Source of the DNA: Chloroflexota bacterium
GTDB taxonomy: Bacteria > Chloroflexota > Anaerolineae > Anaerolineales > UBA11579
Length of the DNA stretch: 64,000 bases
Assembly: GCA_013112575.1 (NCBI GenBank)
Contig: JABFGG010000008.1
Span: 122,896-186,895, forward strand
Direction of reading: 5' to 3'
In this document: in pieces, positions 17,651 to 26,482 of the stretch
How positions within the stretch are numbered: position 1 is the first letter of the stretch
Layout of the letters: each line of letters starts with the position of its first letter
Position numbers and translations under genes: made by a program
The notes under the pieces: model-generated
The model's database searches: none
Seen by the model: the letters and a program-made list of their open reading frames with translations, nothing else
Told to the model about the DNA's origin: nothing

Positions 17651-19216
17651 ATGTGGGCTAATTTGCGCAAACACAAGTGGCTGGTTTTGTCGCTGTTCGT
17701 ATTTACATTGGCCGGCTTAGCGCGGCTAATTCCCGGCCTGCGGACGATCGATGATGCATTCATCACATTTCGATATGCTCGCAACCTGCTTGCAGGAGAA
17801 GGCTTTGCATACAATACTGGTGAGAGCGTCTTAGGAACCACCACCCCTTTATACACCTTGATAATGGCTGCCTTGGGTAGTTTGACCGGAGGCGTTAAGG
17901 CCCCCTTCCCCACTATTGCCCTGATATTCAATTCCCTGGCTGATGGTCTCACCGCAGTCTTACTGCTGCGTATTGGGCGACAGCTTCAGTCTTTCTGGGC
18001 AGGGTTAGGTACATCACTGGTTTGGACAATACTGCCCTTCAGCGTAACCTTTGCTATTGGTGGTTTGGAAACCAGCCTGTATGTACTATTGTTGGTAGCT
18101 ACCCTGGCAGCCTATCTCGAAAAGCGGTACACCCTGACCGGCATCATTGCTGCTGCAGTCCTGCTCACGCGCCCGGATGCATTGATCCTGATTTTGCCGC
18201 TGGGTTTTGACAGGCTGTTCTTCGATCCCAAACGACGTGGTGTTGCACTGCACCGCCACGAACTGCTGGGCTTCTTTTTGCCGACTATATTGTGGTTTGG
18301 CTTCGCCGCTTTTTATTTCGGAACCCCCCTACCACATTCCATTACGGCCAAACAGGGTGCCTATTTGCTGGAGCCAATTGAGGCGCTTATCAGGCTTTTA
18401 CAACACTATGCGACCCCTTTCATGGGTAACCTGACATTTGGAAACCTGTGGAATGGAGTAGGCATCCTTTTCTACCTTTTCTTTTCAGTGATCGGCATCC
18501 TATATTTGATACGCAAGCAAGGCGCTACCTGGCCCTTCCTGCTATTCCCCTGGTTCTACTTCGCCGCATTTGCAATTGCTAATCCCCTTATCTTCCGCTG
18601 GTATCTCACCCCGCCGCTTCCCTTCTATATTTTCGCCATCCTCACCGGCCTGAATAAGATTTTGCGAGATGTCTTCCAGACTGAAGAATATCCTCCGCCT
18701 AAACGAAAACTTCTTTACCGGTTATCTACCCTTGTGATAGCTTTCGTTCCTTTACTTTTGGTTATTCGGGCCTGGGATTGGCAACCAGACCATGGTTTAC
18801 AAAGGCCGGCCCCCAACATGGCCTGGTATCTATTGGAATTGCGCTACAGAGAAGCAGCAGAAATTGTGTCGCTGGATGCAGCCAACATAGATAATGTACC
18901 CACCCTGGCAGCCGGTGACGTGGGTGTGTTAGGTTTCTACACTGGCTTGCCCATCCTTGATACGGTTGGCCTGAACTCACCACAAACCCTGGACTACTAC
19001 CCGATTAACCCTGGATTTATCGCCGGGGCGGCCTACGCCGTGGCGCCAGAACTGATCTTTGATGAGCAGCCCGAATATATTGTCATTCTGGAGATATATG
19101 GCCGTGAGGGATTATTAAAAGACCCGCGCTTTGATGAGCAATATAGCCTGTTGCATAAGATCGAAACGAACATCTACGACAGTGATGGCATGCTGATCTA
19201 TAAAAGATTGCCTTAA
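17651..19216 (+). CDS. GT-C-type membrane glycosyltransferase-like protein, divergent from the main cluster
   Basis: A protein of 521 residues with about eleven membrane segments. It is a paralogue of the gene at 9487-10971: both have an Asp-Asp pair in the first loop (here TIDDAFITFRYARNLLAG), a GE...GTT/TS-PL segment, and a C-terminal string (here ILDTVGLNSP). An upstream TTG at 17621 would add ten residues. I prefer the ATG at 17651, because TATAAT at 17638-17643 would put the transcript start at that codon and no ribosome site exists for either. The gene ends at a strong hairpin shared with the convergent secreted protein gene. Confidence 0.75.
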   Translation: MWANLRKHKWLVLSLFVFTLAGLARLIPGLRTIDDAFITFRYARNLLAGEGFAYNTGESVLGTTTPLYTLIMAALGSLTGGVKAPFPTIALIFNSLADGLTAVLLLRIGRQLQSFWAGLGTSLVWTILPFSVTFAIGGLETSLYVLLLVATLAAYLEKRYTLTGIIAAAVLLTRPDALILILPLGFDRLFFDPKRRGVALHRHELLGFFLPTILWFGFAAFYFGTPLPHSITAKQGAYLLEPIEALIRLLQHYATPFMGNLTFGNLWNGVGILFYLFFSVIGILYLIRKQGATWPFLLFPWFYFAAFAIANPLIFRWYLTPPLPFYIFAILTGLNKILRDVFQTEEYPPPKRKLLYRLSTLVIAFVPLLLVIRAWDWQPDHGLQRPAPNMAWYLLELRYREAAEIVSLDAANIDNVPTLAAGDVGVLGFYTGLPILDTVGLNSPQTLDYYPINPGFIAGAAYAVAPELIFDEQPEYIVILEIYGREGLLKDPRFDEQYSLLHKIETNIYDSDGMLIYKRLP

Positions 19217-19220
19217 AGAA

Positions 19221-19254
19221 AAAGAGCGTGCAGCTTGAAGACTACACGCTCTTT
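19221..19254. terminator. Bidirectional hairpin terminator
   Basis: Arms of 10 bases (AAAGAGCGTG and its complement) at 19221-19230 and 19245-19254 with a 14-base loop. The A and T ends provide a U tract in both directions. It separates the convergent genes ending at 19216 and 19278. Confidence 0.8.
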
Positions 19255-19277
19255 CGTTCCTGTGTTTATTCTATTTG

Positions 19278-20084
19278 TTATAAGGTCAAGCAAACTGCGT
19301 AGCCTTCAAAGTACAAGCTGGGGCCGGGCTCTTCCCACACAGTAGTTTGCCAAAAATTGAAACCTCCGCCATCAAAGGGGAAATGCATGAATACGTCTAG
19401 GGCCAAGGGGATCTTGTAGCCGCCGCCTGTGAGTAAGCCGCCAGCAGCACAGCTAGGAGCCGTACTTACCGGCACAACAGGCACACTGTTGTCACTGTCC
19501 ACTGCTTCATAAGATTTAGCATCCACTCCCGAAAGACAGGTGGCAAACACGCGCAGGGATTGTTTCTGATTGGTCAGGTTTTGTACTGCCAGCATCCAAC
19601 CATTGGCTTGCTTGCGACTAGCAATGATCTTCACGCTATTGTCATTGGACGATAGGTAAAAACCACCACTTACCAAAACGCTGCCTACAGGGCATTCCAC
19701 AGAAACTGTTTCCAGACTGTCAGGAGCCACAATCGCGCCGTCCTTCTCTTGGGAAGTACTACCACGCGTGTCATGCAAGCAGGTGGCATAGACAGTAATC
19801 TGACCATTTACGGCTGTAGGATTACTGGCCCGCACCTGCCAGCCATTGCCACTCTTGTAGCTGCCATACCAATACAGGTCGCCCATGAATTCTGCACCAC
19901 CGCCGGTGACGACACTGCCGACAGGACATAGGGCAGAGAAACTGCCAGTCTGCCCGGCCAACAGAAGATTGGTTTGCTGAACTATCGAAATGCTGGGCGG
20001 AATGGCCATGGAGTTTGCAGCCATCAGCATGAGCGCAAGAAGCAAGATAGCAAAAGATATAAAGATACGGTTTTTTGTAAACAT
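19278..20084 (-). CDS. Secreted protein with three Cys-bounded Gly-Gly-Gly modules
   Basis: A 268-residue protein with a signal peptide (hydrophobic 8-23, cleavage probably near 27). The rest is three tandem modules, each opening with a Cys followed by a Gly-rich turn (CPVGSVVTGGG, CPVGSVLVSGG, CAAGGLLTGGG). Two carry an inner Asn-Gly-Trp, and each closes with a Cys in VYATC, VFATC or GYAVC. The cysteine pairs are 53/102, 131/183 and 212/265, spaced 49-53 residues, so one disulfide per module is likely. The same module occurs three times in the protein at 46382-47641. I do not recognise a named family or function; a surface or extracellular role is inferred from the signal peptide. Confidence 0.75.
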   Translation of the reverse strand: MFTKNRIFISFAILLLALMLMAANSMAIPPSISIVQQTNLLLAGQTGSFSALCPVGSVVTGGGAEFMGDLYWYGSYKSGNGWQVRASNPTAVNGQITVYATCLHDTRGSTSQEKDGAIVAPDSLETVSVECPVGSVLVSGGFYLSSNDNSVKIIASRKQANGWMLAVQNLTNQKQSLRVFATCLSGVDAKSYEAVDSDNSVPVVPVSTAPSCAAGGLLTGGGYKIPLALDVFMHFPFDGGGFNFWQTTVWEEPGPSLYFEGYAVCLTL

Positions 20085-20284
20085 TGTATTCTCCTAATAA
20101 GTTGTTATGATCTGGCTTTCCAACGGAATTCCGGCCCAATCGTTATCAAGGAGAACTTAATTTCCCCCTTAAGTACTATGGAATATCTTTGGGTATACGA
20201 TGAAAGTTGAACTGGCTAGGCACTTCAGGAGTATGATAGATAGTTACAGAATGCACATTAGGCTGGTAATAAAAATAACTGAAA

Positions 20285-21913
20285 ATGGATTCAAACATAA
20301 ATACCTCCCGATTGATCATCTTTCACCCATTCCTGGCGGGCCTCTATCCCATATTTGCCCTGTTAGCCATCAACATCAATGAGACGCGGCTGGATTTGGT
20401 GAGCCGCGTGCTGATTGTGGTGATATTGACTATCGCTGTTTTTTGGCTGCTCTTGTTTCTGCTGGTCAAGGATGTGCTGCGCGCCGCCGTAATCAGCAGT
20501 TTGACTATAGCTTTCTTTTCAATATACGGGCATTTGATCAACATGCTCCAGAGCGTCTTACCATCGGGAAATAGCCTGAGCAGTCATTTTATCTTGTTGC
20601 CGATCATGCTAATTCTTTACACGCTGAGTCTGAGATGGATCAGGCAAAATGAACTATCAAGACAAAATCATAGGATCATCCAGATATTTTTGTTGGTGCT
20701 TTTGCTCTTCCCAAGCTACCAGATCGTACAGGCCAGCATCGGACGCAACGCATTTAACAACCAGGCTCCAGCCGCTACAAAACCATCGGATAACTTTGAA
20801 CTCCTGAATGGCAGCAATCTACCGGATATTTACGTTTTTGTATTGGATGAATATCCGCGAGCAGATGCACTGCTAAACGAATTTGAATTCGATAACTCCG
20901 AATTTGTCTCTAGCCTGGAAGATCTTGGTTTCTTTGTGGGAGAGTGCAGCCGCAGCAATTATGACTCGACCATCATGTCCCTCAATGCCCTCTTCAACAT
21001 GAACTACATTGAAGACATTGTGCCGGAGGCAGACCTTGAAAATGGTGAAAGATCGTTTCTAGCCGAGCCGCTGTATGACAATACGGTTAGAAGAACCCTG
21101 GAAGAAATTGGATACACGTCGATCGCCTTCCAAACATCCTTCTACTTCACGGAGTTCACAGACACAACATATTATCTGGAACCAAATTCCACGGGGACGA
21201 CATACTTTGAAGAGGCCATAGGGGAAAACGCAATCAGTCGATTTATCATTGGTCTATCCCTGAATGAGTTCGAATGGCTGGTAGCAAACACTACAGGGCT
21301 GCGGCTACTTACTGATATTGCTGCCAACCTGGTTGAAGGCCAGGCCGTGGACACGATCTACCTTGACCGCCTGCGCAAATATAATCGCATTCTATTTCAA
21401 TTCGATCAGGTGGTAGAGATACCGCGCAGCTATGAAAGCCCCAAATTTGTATTTACACACATTTTGCTCCCCCACGAGCCATTTGTTTTTGCGCCGGACG
21501 GTTCATTTATCGTCGTGCGGGAAGACTACAAGAAAAAAGAACCTGAAAGGATTCAGTTGTTCCTTGACCAGGTTGGATATGTAAATGGGCGTCTGTTGCC
21601 GACACTGGAAACAATGATTCAAAACTCGGCTTCACCTCCCGTTATTATGCTGATGGCGGACACAGGCCCGAACTCTCCCACCGAAAATAGCATTCGCAAT
21701 GAAATCCTCAATGCCTATTATGTGCCGGATGATTTGATGGATGATCTCTATCCTGAAATTTCCCCGGTTAATTCTTTCAGGCTGCTGTTCTCAAATTTGT
21801 TTGATCTTGATTATCCCCTCGTCGAAGACAAGGCTTATAGAACCACCGTGGAAAACCCCATCCTGCCCATGCCAGCGGAAAATTACCCCACTGTGTGTGT
21901 ACCAAACGAGTAA
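20285..21913 (+). CDS. Membrane-anchored sulfatase/alkaline-phosphatase-fold protein
   Basis: A 542-residue protein. About five membrane segments occupy the first 165 residues, followed by an extracytoplasmic domain that begins with PDIYVFVLDEYPRADALL. That string fits the metal-binding first strand of the sulfatase fold, as in LtaS and phosphoethanolamine transferases. A THILLPHEPFVF segment matches the usual PHxPF motif. The later metal site normally read as SDHG appears as MADTGPN, with Thr in place of His, so activity may be altered. Homologues transfer phospho-groups to surface polymers. No ribosome site precedes the ATG. It lies close to the GT-C cluster and ends at a shared terminator with rpoD. 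Confidence 0.7.
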   Translation: MDSNINTSRLIIFHPFLAGLYPIFALLAININETRLDLVSRVLIVVILTIAVFWLLLFLLVKDVLRAAVISSLTIAFFSIYGHLINMLQSVLPSGNSLSSHFILLPIMLILYTLSLRWIRQNELSRQNHRIIQIFLLVLLLFPSYQIVQASIGRNAFNNQAPAATKPSDNFELLNGSNLPDIYVFVLDEYPRADALLNEFEFDNSEFVSSLEDLGFFVGECSRSNYDSTIMSLNALFNMNYIEDIVPEADLENGERSFLAEPLYDNTVRRTLEEIGYTSIAFQTSFYFTEFTDTTYYLEPNSTGTTYFEEAIGENAISRFIIGLSLNEFEWLVANTTGLRLLTDIAANLVEGQAVDTIYLDRLRKYNRILFQFDQVVEIPRSYESPKFVFTHILLPHEPFVFAPDGSFIVVREDYKKKEPERIQLFLDQVGYVNGRLLPTLETMIQNSASPPVIMLMADTGPNSPTENSIRNEILNAYYVPDDLMDDLYPEISPVNSFRLLFSNLFDLDYPLVEDKAYRTTVENPILPMPAENYPTVCVPNE

Positions 21914-21914
21914 A

Positions 21915-21946
21915 AAAGAGGCCTGATCAAAAGATCAGGCCTCTTT
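21915..21946. terminator. Bidirectional hairpin terminator before rpoD end
   Basis: A perfect 14-base stem (21915-21928 and 21933-21946) with an AAAA loop. A and T tracts at both feet make it effective for both convergent genes (sulfatase-fold protein and rpoD). Confidence 0.9.
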
Positions 21947-21957
21947 CATTTCTAAAT

Positions 21958-23208
21958 TTACTCGCCCAAATATTCTTTGAGCTTGCGGCGAATGACCGGG
22001 TGGCGCAAGCGGCTTAGGGCTTGAGCCTCGATCTGGCGAACACGTTCGCGCGTTACGCCCATCTTGCGGCCTACCTCTTCCAAAGTGTAAGCCTGGCCGT
22101 CCAACAATCCATAGCGCAGTTGCAAAATGCGCACTTCCCGCGGGGGTAAACCATGCAAAACCTCATCAAGGTGTTCCTTGAGCAGGTTATAAGTAGCCGA
22201 GTCATCCGGAGCAGGAACGTCATGGTCCTGGATGAAATCACCCAAAACCGAATCTTCCTCGTCATCTGTGGGTGTTTCCAAAGACAGTGGTCGCCGGGCA
22301 ACCTGGATCATGTTCTCCACTTTCTTGGGAGGCACATCCAGGGCTTTAGCCAACTCTTCTACCGAAGGGTCACGGCCCAGACGCTGGGTCAGTTGATGCT
22401 GCACCCGCAGGAGCTTATTGATCTGGTCGCCCATATGCACGGGTACACGGATGGTTCGACCCTGATCAGCAATCGCACGCGTGACCGCCTGGCGAATCCA
22501 CCAGGTTGCGTAAGTGCTGAACTTGTGCCCACGGCGGTAATCAAACTTCTTGGCAGCACGGATCAAGCCGATGTTGCCTTCCTGGATCAAGTCCTGGAAA
22601 GGTACACCGCGACCCATATATTTCTTCGCCACAGAAATCACCAAACGCGAATTAGCCGTGATGAGATGCTCACGGGCGGCCCAGCCATCTTCGATGTTCC
22701 AGCGATGGTCATTACGCTCATCATCCACATAGACTTCGCCGGTCGCCAGGGTCTCACGCGAAATGCGTCCTTTTTCGATACGTTTGGCAAGTGATACTTC
22801 TTCTTCTGCTGTTAGCAAAGGAACGCGCCCGACCTCTTTGAGGTACAGGCCGATCATGTCGTCCGTATCGATATTAGCCAGATAATTATCTTCCAGGGCG
22901 GCTTCGCTCTGGCTGGCATCCTCGCTTTCTTCTTCCTCTTCTTCGGTAGCCAGTTCTTTATCGCTGGGCTCTATGGTGGTCTCATCATCTACATAAGGGA
23001 TACCAGCGTTTAGCAGCGCGGCAAAAGCTTCTTCCAATTGCGAAACTTCGCGTTCGGCCTCGGGGAAGAAATTCAGGATGTCATCAATCGTGACGTAGTT
23101 CTTTTCGCGGCCAAGCTCAATCAGGCGAGCAATTGGAGAAAAACTTCCATCCGCTTTGTCCGCCATGTTATCCAACATTTTTTCGTCTAAAACTTTCATT
23201 GCCGTCAA
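21958..23208 (-). CDS. rpoD: RNA polymerase primary sigma factor (sigma-70)
   Basis: A 416-residue group 1 sigma factor. It has a short region 1.1 (1-75), an acidic linker (80-108), region 1.2 ([16 protein letters not shown], 117-132), region 2 with the core-binding and -10 reading helices ([34 protein letters not shown], 233-246), region 3 (IRVPVHM) and region 4.2 with the -35 reading helix ([20 protein letters not shown], 375-394). The start is taken as TTG at 23208, because GAGG lies 8 bases upstream; an ATG three codons later is too far from it. It directs housekeeping transcription, consistent with the TATAAT elements seen in this window. Confidence 0.95.
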   Translation of the reverse strand: MTAMKVLDEKMLDNMADKADGSFSPIARLIELGREKNYVTIDDILNFFPEAEREVSQLEEAFAALLNAGIPYVDDETTIEPSDKELATEEEEEESEDASQSEAALEDNYLANIDTDDMIGLYLKEVGRVPLLTAEEEVSLAKRIEKGRISRETLATGEVYVDDERNDHRWNIEDGWAAREHLITANSRLVISVAKKYMGRGVPFQDLIQEGNIGLIRAAKKFDYRRGHKFSTYATWWIRQAVTRAIADQGRTIRVPVHMGDQINKLLRVQHQLTQRLGRDPSVEELAKALDVPPKKVENMIQVARRPLSLETPTDDEEDSVLGDFIQDHDVPAPDDSATYNLLKEHLDEVLHGLPPREVRILQLRYGLLDGQAYTLEEVGRKMGVTRERVRQIEAQALSRLRHPVIRRKLKEYLGE

Positions 23209-23533
23209 AATAAATACCTCTTACACATTACAAATTTGGCCAAGTGAATTAGGCAGGCTCATATAGAGCTCTTGACTAATTATTTTCTTACTACATGTGG
23301 TCGCGTTCATGGCGACTTGCTCCACGAAATCAACTGCAAGTTCTATGCTCACCGCCCTCTTTGGCTATGTGAAGGGCTAGTGAATTCCTACCAGGCCCAC
23401 AAATGCACTTCTTTAAGATTCCGTGCTAGTAGAATACATTTTTTTAGGATTAAATGCAACACCTGAATAGGTTTTTAATGAACCTGCAAGGGATTTCTTA
23501 TGGGATTCTGACAAGAAATCCACCAGACATGAT
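23209..23533. other. Intergenic region upstream of rpoD
   Basis: This holds the 5' leader of rpoD. No clean -35/-10 pair for rpoD was found, although AT-rich stretches at 23218-23300 could hold one. No supported gene was seen on either strand; a short plus-strand open frame at 23272-23466 has no ribosome site or recognisable protein features. Confidence 0.4.
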
Positions 23534-23562
23534 AAGTGGCTTCTCAATGTGAGAAGCCACTT
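23534..23562 (-). terminator. Hairpin terminator of the ABC transporter operon
   Basis: A perfect 13-base stem (23534-23546 and 23550-23562) with a 3-base loop, 27 bases after the stop of the DUF4340 gene. The following T-run is weak (ACTTATCAT), so efficiency is uncertain. Confidence 0.7.
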
Positions 23563-23588
23563 AGTTTCAATCGCAAAGTCCGGTCAAA

Positions 23589-24173
23589 CTATGGGCTTTG
23601 AGTGGCTTCAAGCTCTGGCGTCGGCTCCAAAATTGGGGGCATATGCAATAAGTTAAGCAAACTATCCACAGGACCATTGCCTACAGCAACAGGATCATCG
23701 GAACCAGCTTGTAAGTAGTAACCCGTTCCAGTTGGTGTAGTTGCGCCAACCAGAATCTCCAGTTCTTCACCATCCTCCAGGGTAAGGGAGATGATGTAAT
23801 CCGGTGTATCCAGCCCTATCTGCCCAAGGGCAGGCACGGTTTCAAAGGCCGTCAGTACGCGCATATTACTCACCTGCGCTACGGCCGTTTCGATCTGGGT
23901 CGTGTTGGTCAACTCAACAGGGGTTTCCGGATCAAGTATCTGCCAGCCACCTGGGTCATCACGCTCCATACTTGTGCTTTCGTTTGTCTGCAGCTTCAGT
24001 ATCCTTATTGCCACCACATCAGCTGGCGCGATCCCAAGGAACGATGCGAGGGTGGGCTGAGGCGTGAAAGCGGGCGTGTCATCATCAGGTGCGGGGGGAT
24101 TGGCACGCACATAAAGCGCCACACCTCCTAGCACAATAAATACCGCCAAGGCGATCCAAGTATTACGACGCAT
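23589..24173 (-). CDS. DUF4340-type membrane-anchored protein
   Basis: A 194-residue protein with an N-terminal membrane segment (about 5-23), a short PT linker and a beta-rich extracytoplasmic domain containing DVVAIRIL, GGWQILDPE and LEILVGATTPTGTGYYLQ. These resemble one DUF4340 repeat unit. DUF4340 proteins are encoded next to GldG-like proteins and ABC-2 permeases in many bacteria, exactly as here; the function is unknown. The family usually has longer, repeated versions, so this is a short form. It starts 6 bases after the GldG-like gene and is the last of a four-gene operon. Confidence 0.78.
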   Translation of the reverse strand: MRRNTWIALAVFIVLGGVALYVRANPPAPDDDTPAFTPQPTLASFLGIAPADVVAIRILKLQTNESTSMERDDPGGWQILDPETPVELTNTTQIETAVAQVSNMRVLTAFETVPALGQIGLDTPDYIISLTLEDGEELEILVGATTPTGTGYYLQAGSDDPVAVGNGPVDSLLNLLHMPPILEPTPELEATQSP

Positions 24174-24179
24174 TTATCA

Positions 24180-25748
24180 TTACCCTCTTTGACGACGACG
24201 CCACCAAACCACAACACCGACAACAATCATGCTCCCAGGAATCAGGCATATCGAGAAGAATTGAATTGTGCGCAAGACTGTTGGCTGTGGGGGGGGCAAG
24301 AAGCGCGCCGTAGGCGTATTGGGATTCAAATCAATGAGATTTTCCTGTTCAGAAGCCCAGTCGATAGCATTTACCAATAGATTGCCATTACTCTGAAAAG
24401 TAAAGTTGTCATCACGTGCAAAATCAGAATCACCGATCACAACAATGCGGGCATCCGTATCAAAGGATTCAGCCACTACCATTAAGGCCGGACCAATCAG
24501 TTCCGTCGCTTCATCAGGTTCGAATGGCGTATTTCCAGTTTCGTCAAGCAAGGCTTCGAAATCGGTTTCTCCATAAGCAGCGTTAGGGTCTGAAAATACG
24601 ATTGGTTGTTGGCTGATCCCCGTAACTTCACCACTCACTTCCACACTGCGAGCAATCGGGAAGGCAGGAACAGCAGATAATGTCTCAACAATGGGGTGCT
24701 GGGTAAACCCATAAGCATAAGTAACACTGATGGATTGGTTACCGCCGCTATAGTCAAGGACGAGGTCATTCACAAGAGTGATGCCCCAAGCCTCTTCCAG
24801 GTAGGCCGCCAAAGTATCGTTTTCTCCATCCAGGCCATCCAAGAATAAAGTGGGGTCTTCCATAAACACAGCGGCCCCGCCGTTTTGAAGGAATTCATCA
24901 ATAAGCTCGATTTCGCTATCTACGAGGGGAACTTGTGGTCCTGCAATTACTAGTAAGTCCGCATCTTCTGGCATAGCATTGCCGGAGAGCAAGTTTACTT
25001 CACCAACCGAATAGTTACGGGTCTCCAATATTCCTGCCAACTGTGCCATGGCTCGCCCATCCTGTCCACTGATGCTGGCCTCGCCGTGTCCGATCAGGAA
25101 ATAAACATTGCGTTCCCCGCTCATCAAACGGACGAGCGCTTCGGTAATCGCTACTTCAGACGGGAAGTCGATCACTTCCTGGTTATCACCCATTGTCAAG
25201 GCAAGTTGGCGAGATTGCGTAACACCAGCCGCATTGGCCACAAAAGGATCTACTTCAGGATCAACGATCTCGTAATCAAAGTTGCCATTTGATGCTTCAC
25301 GAAACTGTTCGAGAATTTCTATTGCTGATGCAGAGTCAGTGCGTTGTTCATAAAAGGCCCTGACGGCAACCGGTTCCGGTAAGGATTGCAAAACTTCGAT
25401 GGTTGAATCCGAAAGGCTATTCAAACGATCTTCTGTCAAATCCCAGCGTTGGTTGTAGGTATAGGCTAAATAATTGACCACCACAACTATGCCCAATCCC
25501 GCTATCAAAATCACAAGCGCGTTACTTCCATAACGTGCCTGGCGACCAGAAAAGAATTCACGCGTTCTATCAGGGTCTAGCAAGACGAATGCAGCAAGAC
25601 CAATAACAACAGCAGCCAGGCTCAACTGCAAGTAAATGTCAAAATCCCTGCGTAGGAAATATAAAATGCCAGCAGCAAGTGCCGCCAAGATGGCAATATA
25701 AATTCCAACGGAAGCGTAACGACGCCATTCAGGTTTCATTATCGCCAC
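24180..25748 (-). CDS. GldG-like auxiliary component of ABC-2 transporter
   Basis: A 522-residue protein with three N-terminal membrane segments (about 12-30, 38-57, 73-93), a large extracytoplasmic domain and one C-terminal membrane segment (about 490-515) ending in Arg residues. The soluble part has the ABC_transp_aux signature near YFLIGHGEASISGQDGRAM, then NLLSGNAMPEDADLLVIAGP and DEFLQNGGAAVFMEDPT. These match GldG/IFT52-like proteins, in which a gatase-like fold is attached to the ABC permease. Its start overlaps the permease gene by 10 bases. GldAFG is required for gliding in Bacteroidetes; in other phyla the substrate is unknown. Confidence 0.85.
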   Translation of the reverse strand: MAIMKPEWRRYASVGIYIAILAALAAGILYFLRRDFDIYLQLSLAAVVIGLAAFVLLDPDRTREFFSGRQARYGSNALVILIAGLGIVVVVNYLAYTYNQRWDLTEDRLNSLSDSTIEVLQSLPEPVAVRAFYEQRTDSASAIEILEQFREASNGNFDYEIVDPEVDPFVANAAGVTQSRQLALTMGDNQEVIDFPSEVAITEALVRLMSGERNVYFLIGHGEASISGQDGRAMAQLAGILETRNYSVGEVNLLSGNAMPEDADLLVIAGPQVPLVDSEIELIDEFLQNGGAAVFMEDPTLFLDGLDGENDTLAAYLEEAWGITLVNDLVLDYSGGNQSISVTYAYGFTQHPIVETLSAVPAFPIARSVEVSGEVTGISQQPIVFSDPNAAYGETDFEALLDETGNTPFEPDEATELIGPALMVVAESFDTDARIVVIGDSDFARDDNFTFQSNGNLLVNAIDWASEQENLIDLNPNTPTARFLPPPQPTVLRTIQFFSICLIPGSMIVVGVVVWWRRRQRG

Positions 25749-26482
25749 CTCTTTGTTTCGAGCGACACGGACGCCACTAACAAACCGACGACAACCACAC
25801 TCAGGAAGTAAACCAGATCTATCAATTCGATCACACCGCGGGCCATTGAATTATTGTAGTGCCCGCCAAAGTCAAGATATCGCCAAATGGCCGCAAATTG
25901 TGGCGAGCTCAGTTGAGCCGGGATAGCGATGAGCCACCATAAGACTAAATTGATACCCATGGCAGTAAAGAAGGCTGCCACCGTACTGGTGAATAGAGAA
26001 GATATAGCCACCCCCAAAGCAATGAAGGCCATAGAAACCAATAATATGCCGAGGTAACCACTGAGCATCATTAGCTGGTCAATACCCGGCTCAACAAGAT
26101 TGTTAAGAATGATCGGGAAGACCAGGGTGATTAGAATAATCGTGCCAATAAATAATGTAGCTCCTAACCATTTGCCCACAGCCAGCTCCCAGTCGCGGAC
26201 GGGGGCAGTTTGCAACAATTCGATCGTCCCCTCCCGGTTCTCCTCTGAGATCAGGCGCATGGTGATGGCAGGAATGGCAAAGACTAGCATGAAGGCCAGA
26301 GGCCCATGCACGATGGCATTGACACTTGGTGGAGATTGCCCACCGCCAAGAGCAACATCATTTACTGCAATCGTAAAGATGAGGCCCAAAACGAGCAAAA
26401 TGAAGCCCATAATGACGTAAGCAATCGGTGTATTAAAGTACAGTTTATATTCGCGTGAAGCGATAGTCCAAATATTCTTCAT
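25739..26482 (-). CDS. ABC-2 type permease (GldF-like)
   Basis: A 247-residue protein with six membrane segments. It opens with IASREYKLYFNTPIAYVIMG, the typical amphipathic start of GldF/NosY-type permeases, and contains RLISEENREGTIELLQTAPV, the conserved cytoplasmic coupling segment of ABC-2 permeases. It is the expected partner of the ATPase encoded just before it, with which it overlaps by 4 bases, and of the GldG-like protein after it. Together they would form a membrane machine that acts outward across the single membrane. Confidence 0.9.
   Translation of the reverse strand: MKNIWTIASREYKLYFNTPIAYVIMGFILLVLGLIFTIAVNDVALGGGQSPPSVNAIVHGPLAFMLVFAIPAITMRLISEENREGTIELLQTAPVRDWELAVGKWLGATLFIGTIILITLVFPIILNNLVEPGIDQLMMLSGYLGILLVSMAFIALGVAISSLFTSTVAAFFTAMGINLVLWWLIAIPAQLSSPQFAAIWRYLDFGGHYNNSMARGVIELIDLVYFLSVVVVGLLVASVSLETKRWR

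Noticed and set aside
22153..22794. 213-residue plus-strand open frame inside rpoD
   Set aside because: Antisense to the highly conserved sigma-70 regions 2-4; explained by codon bias of rpoD.
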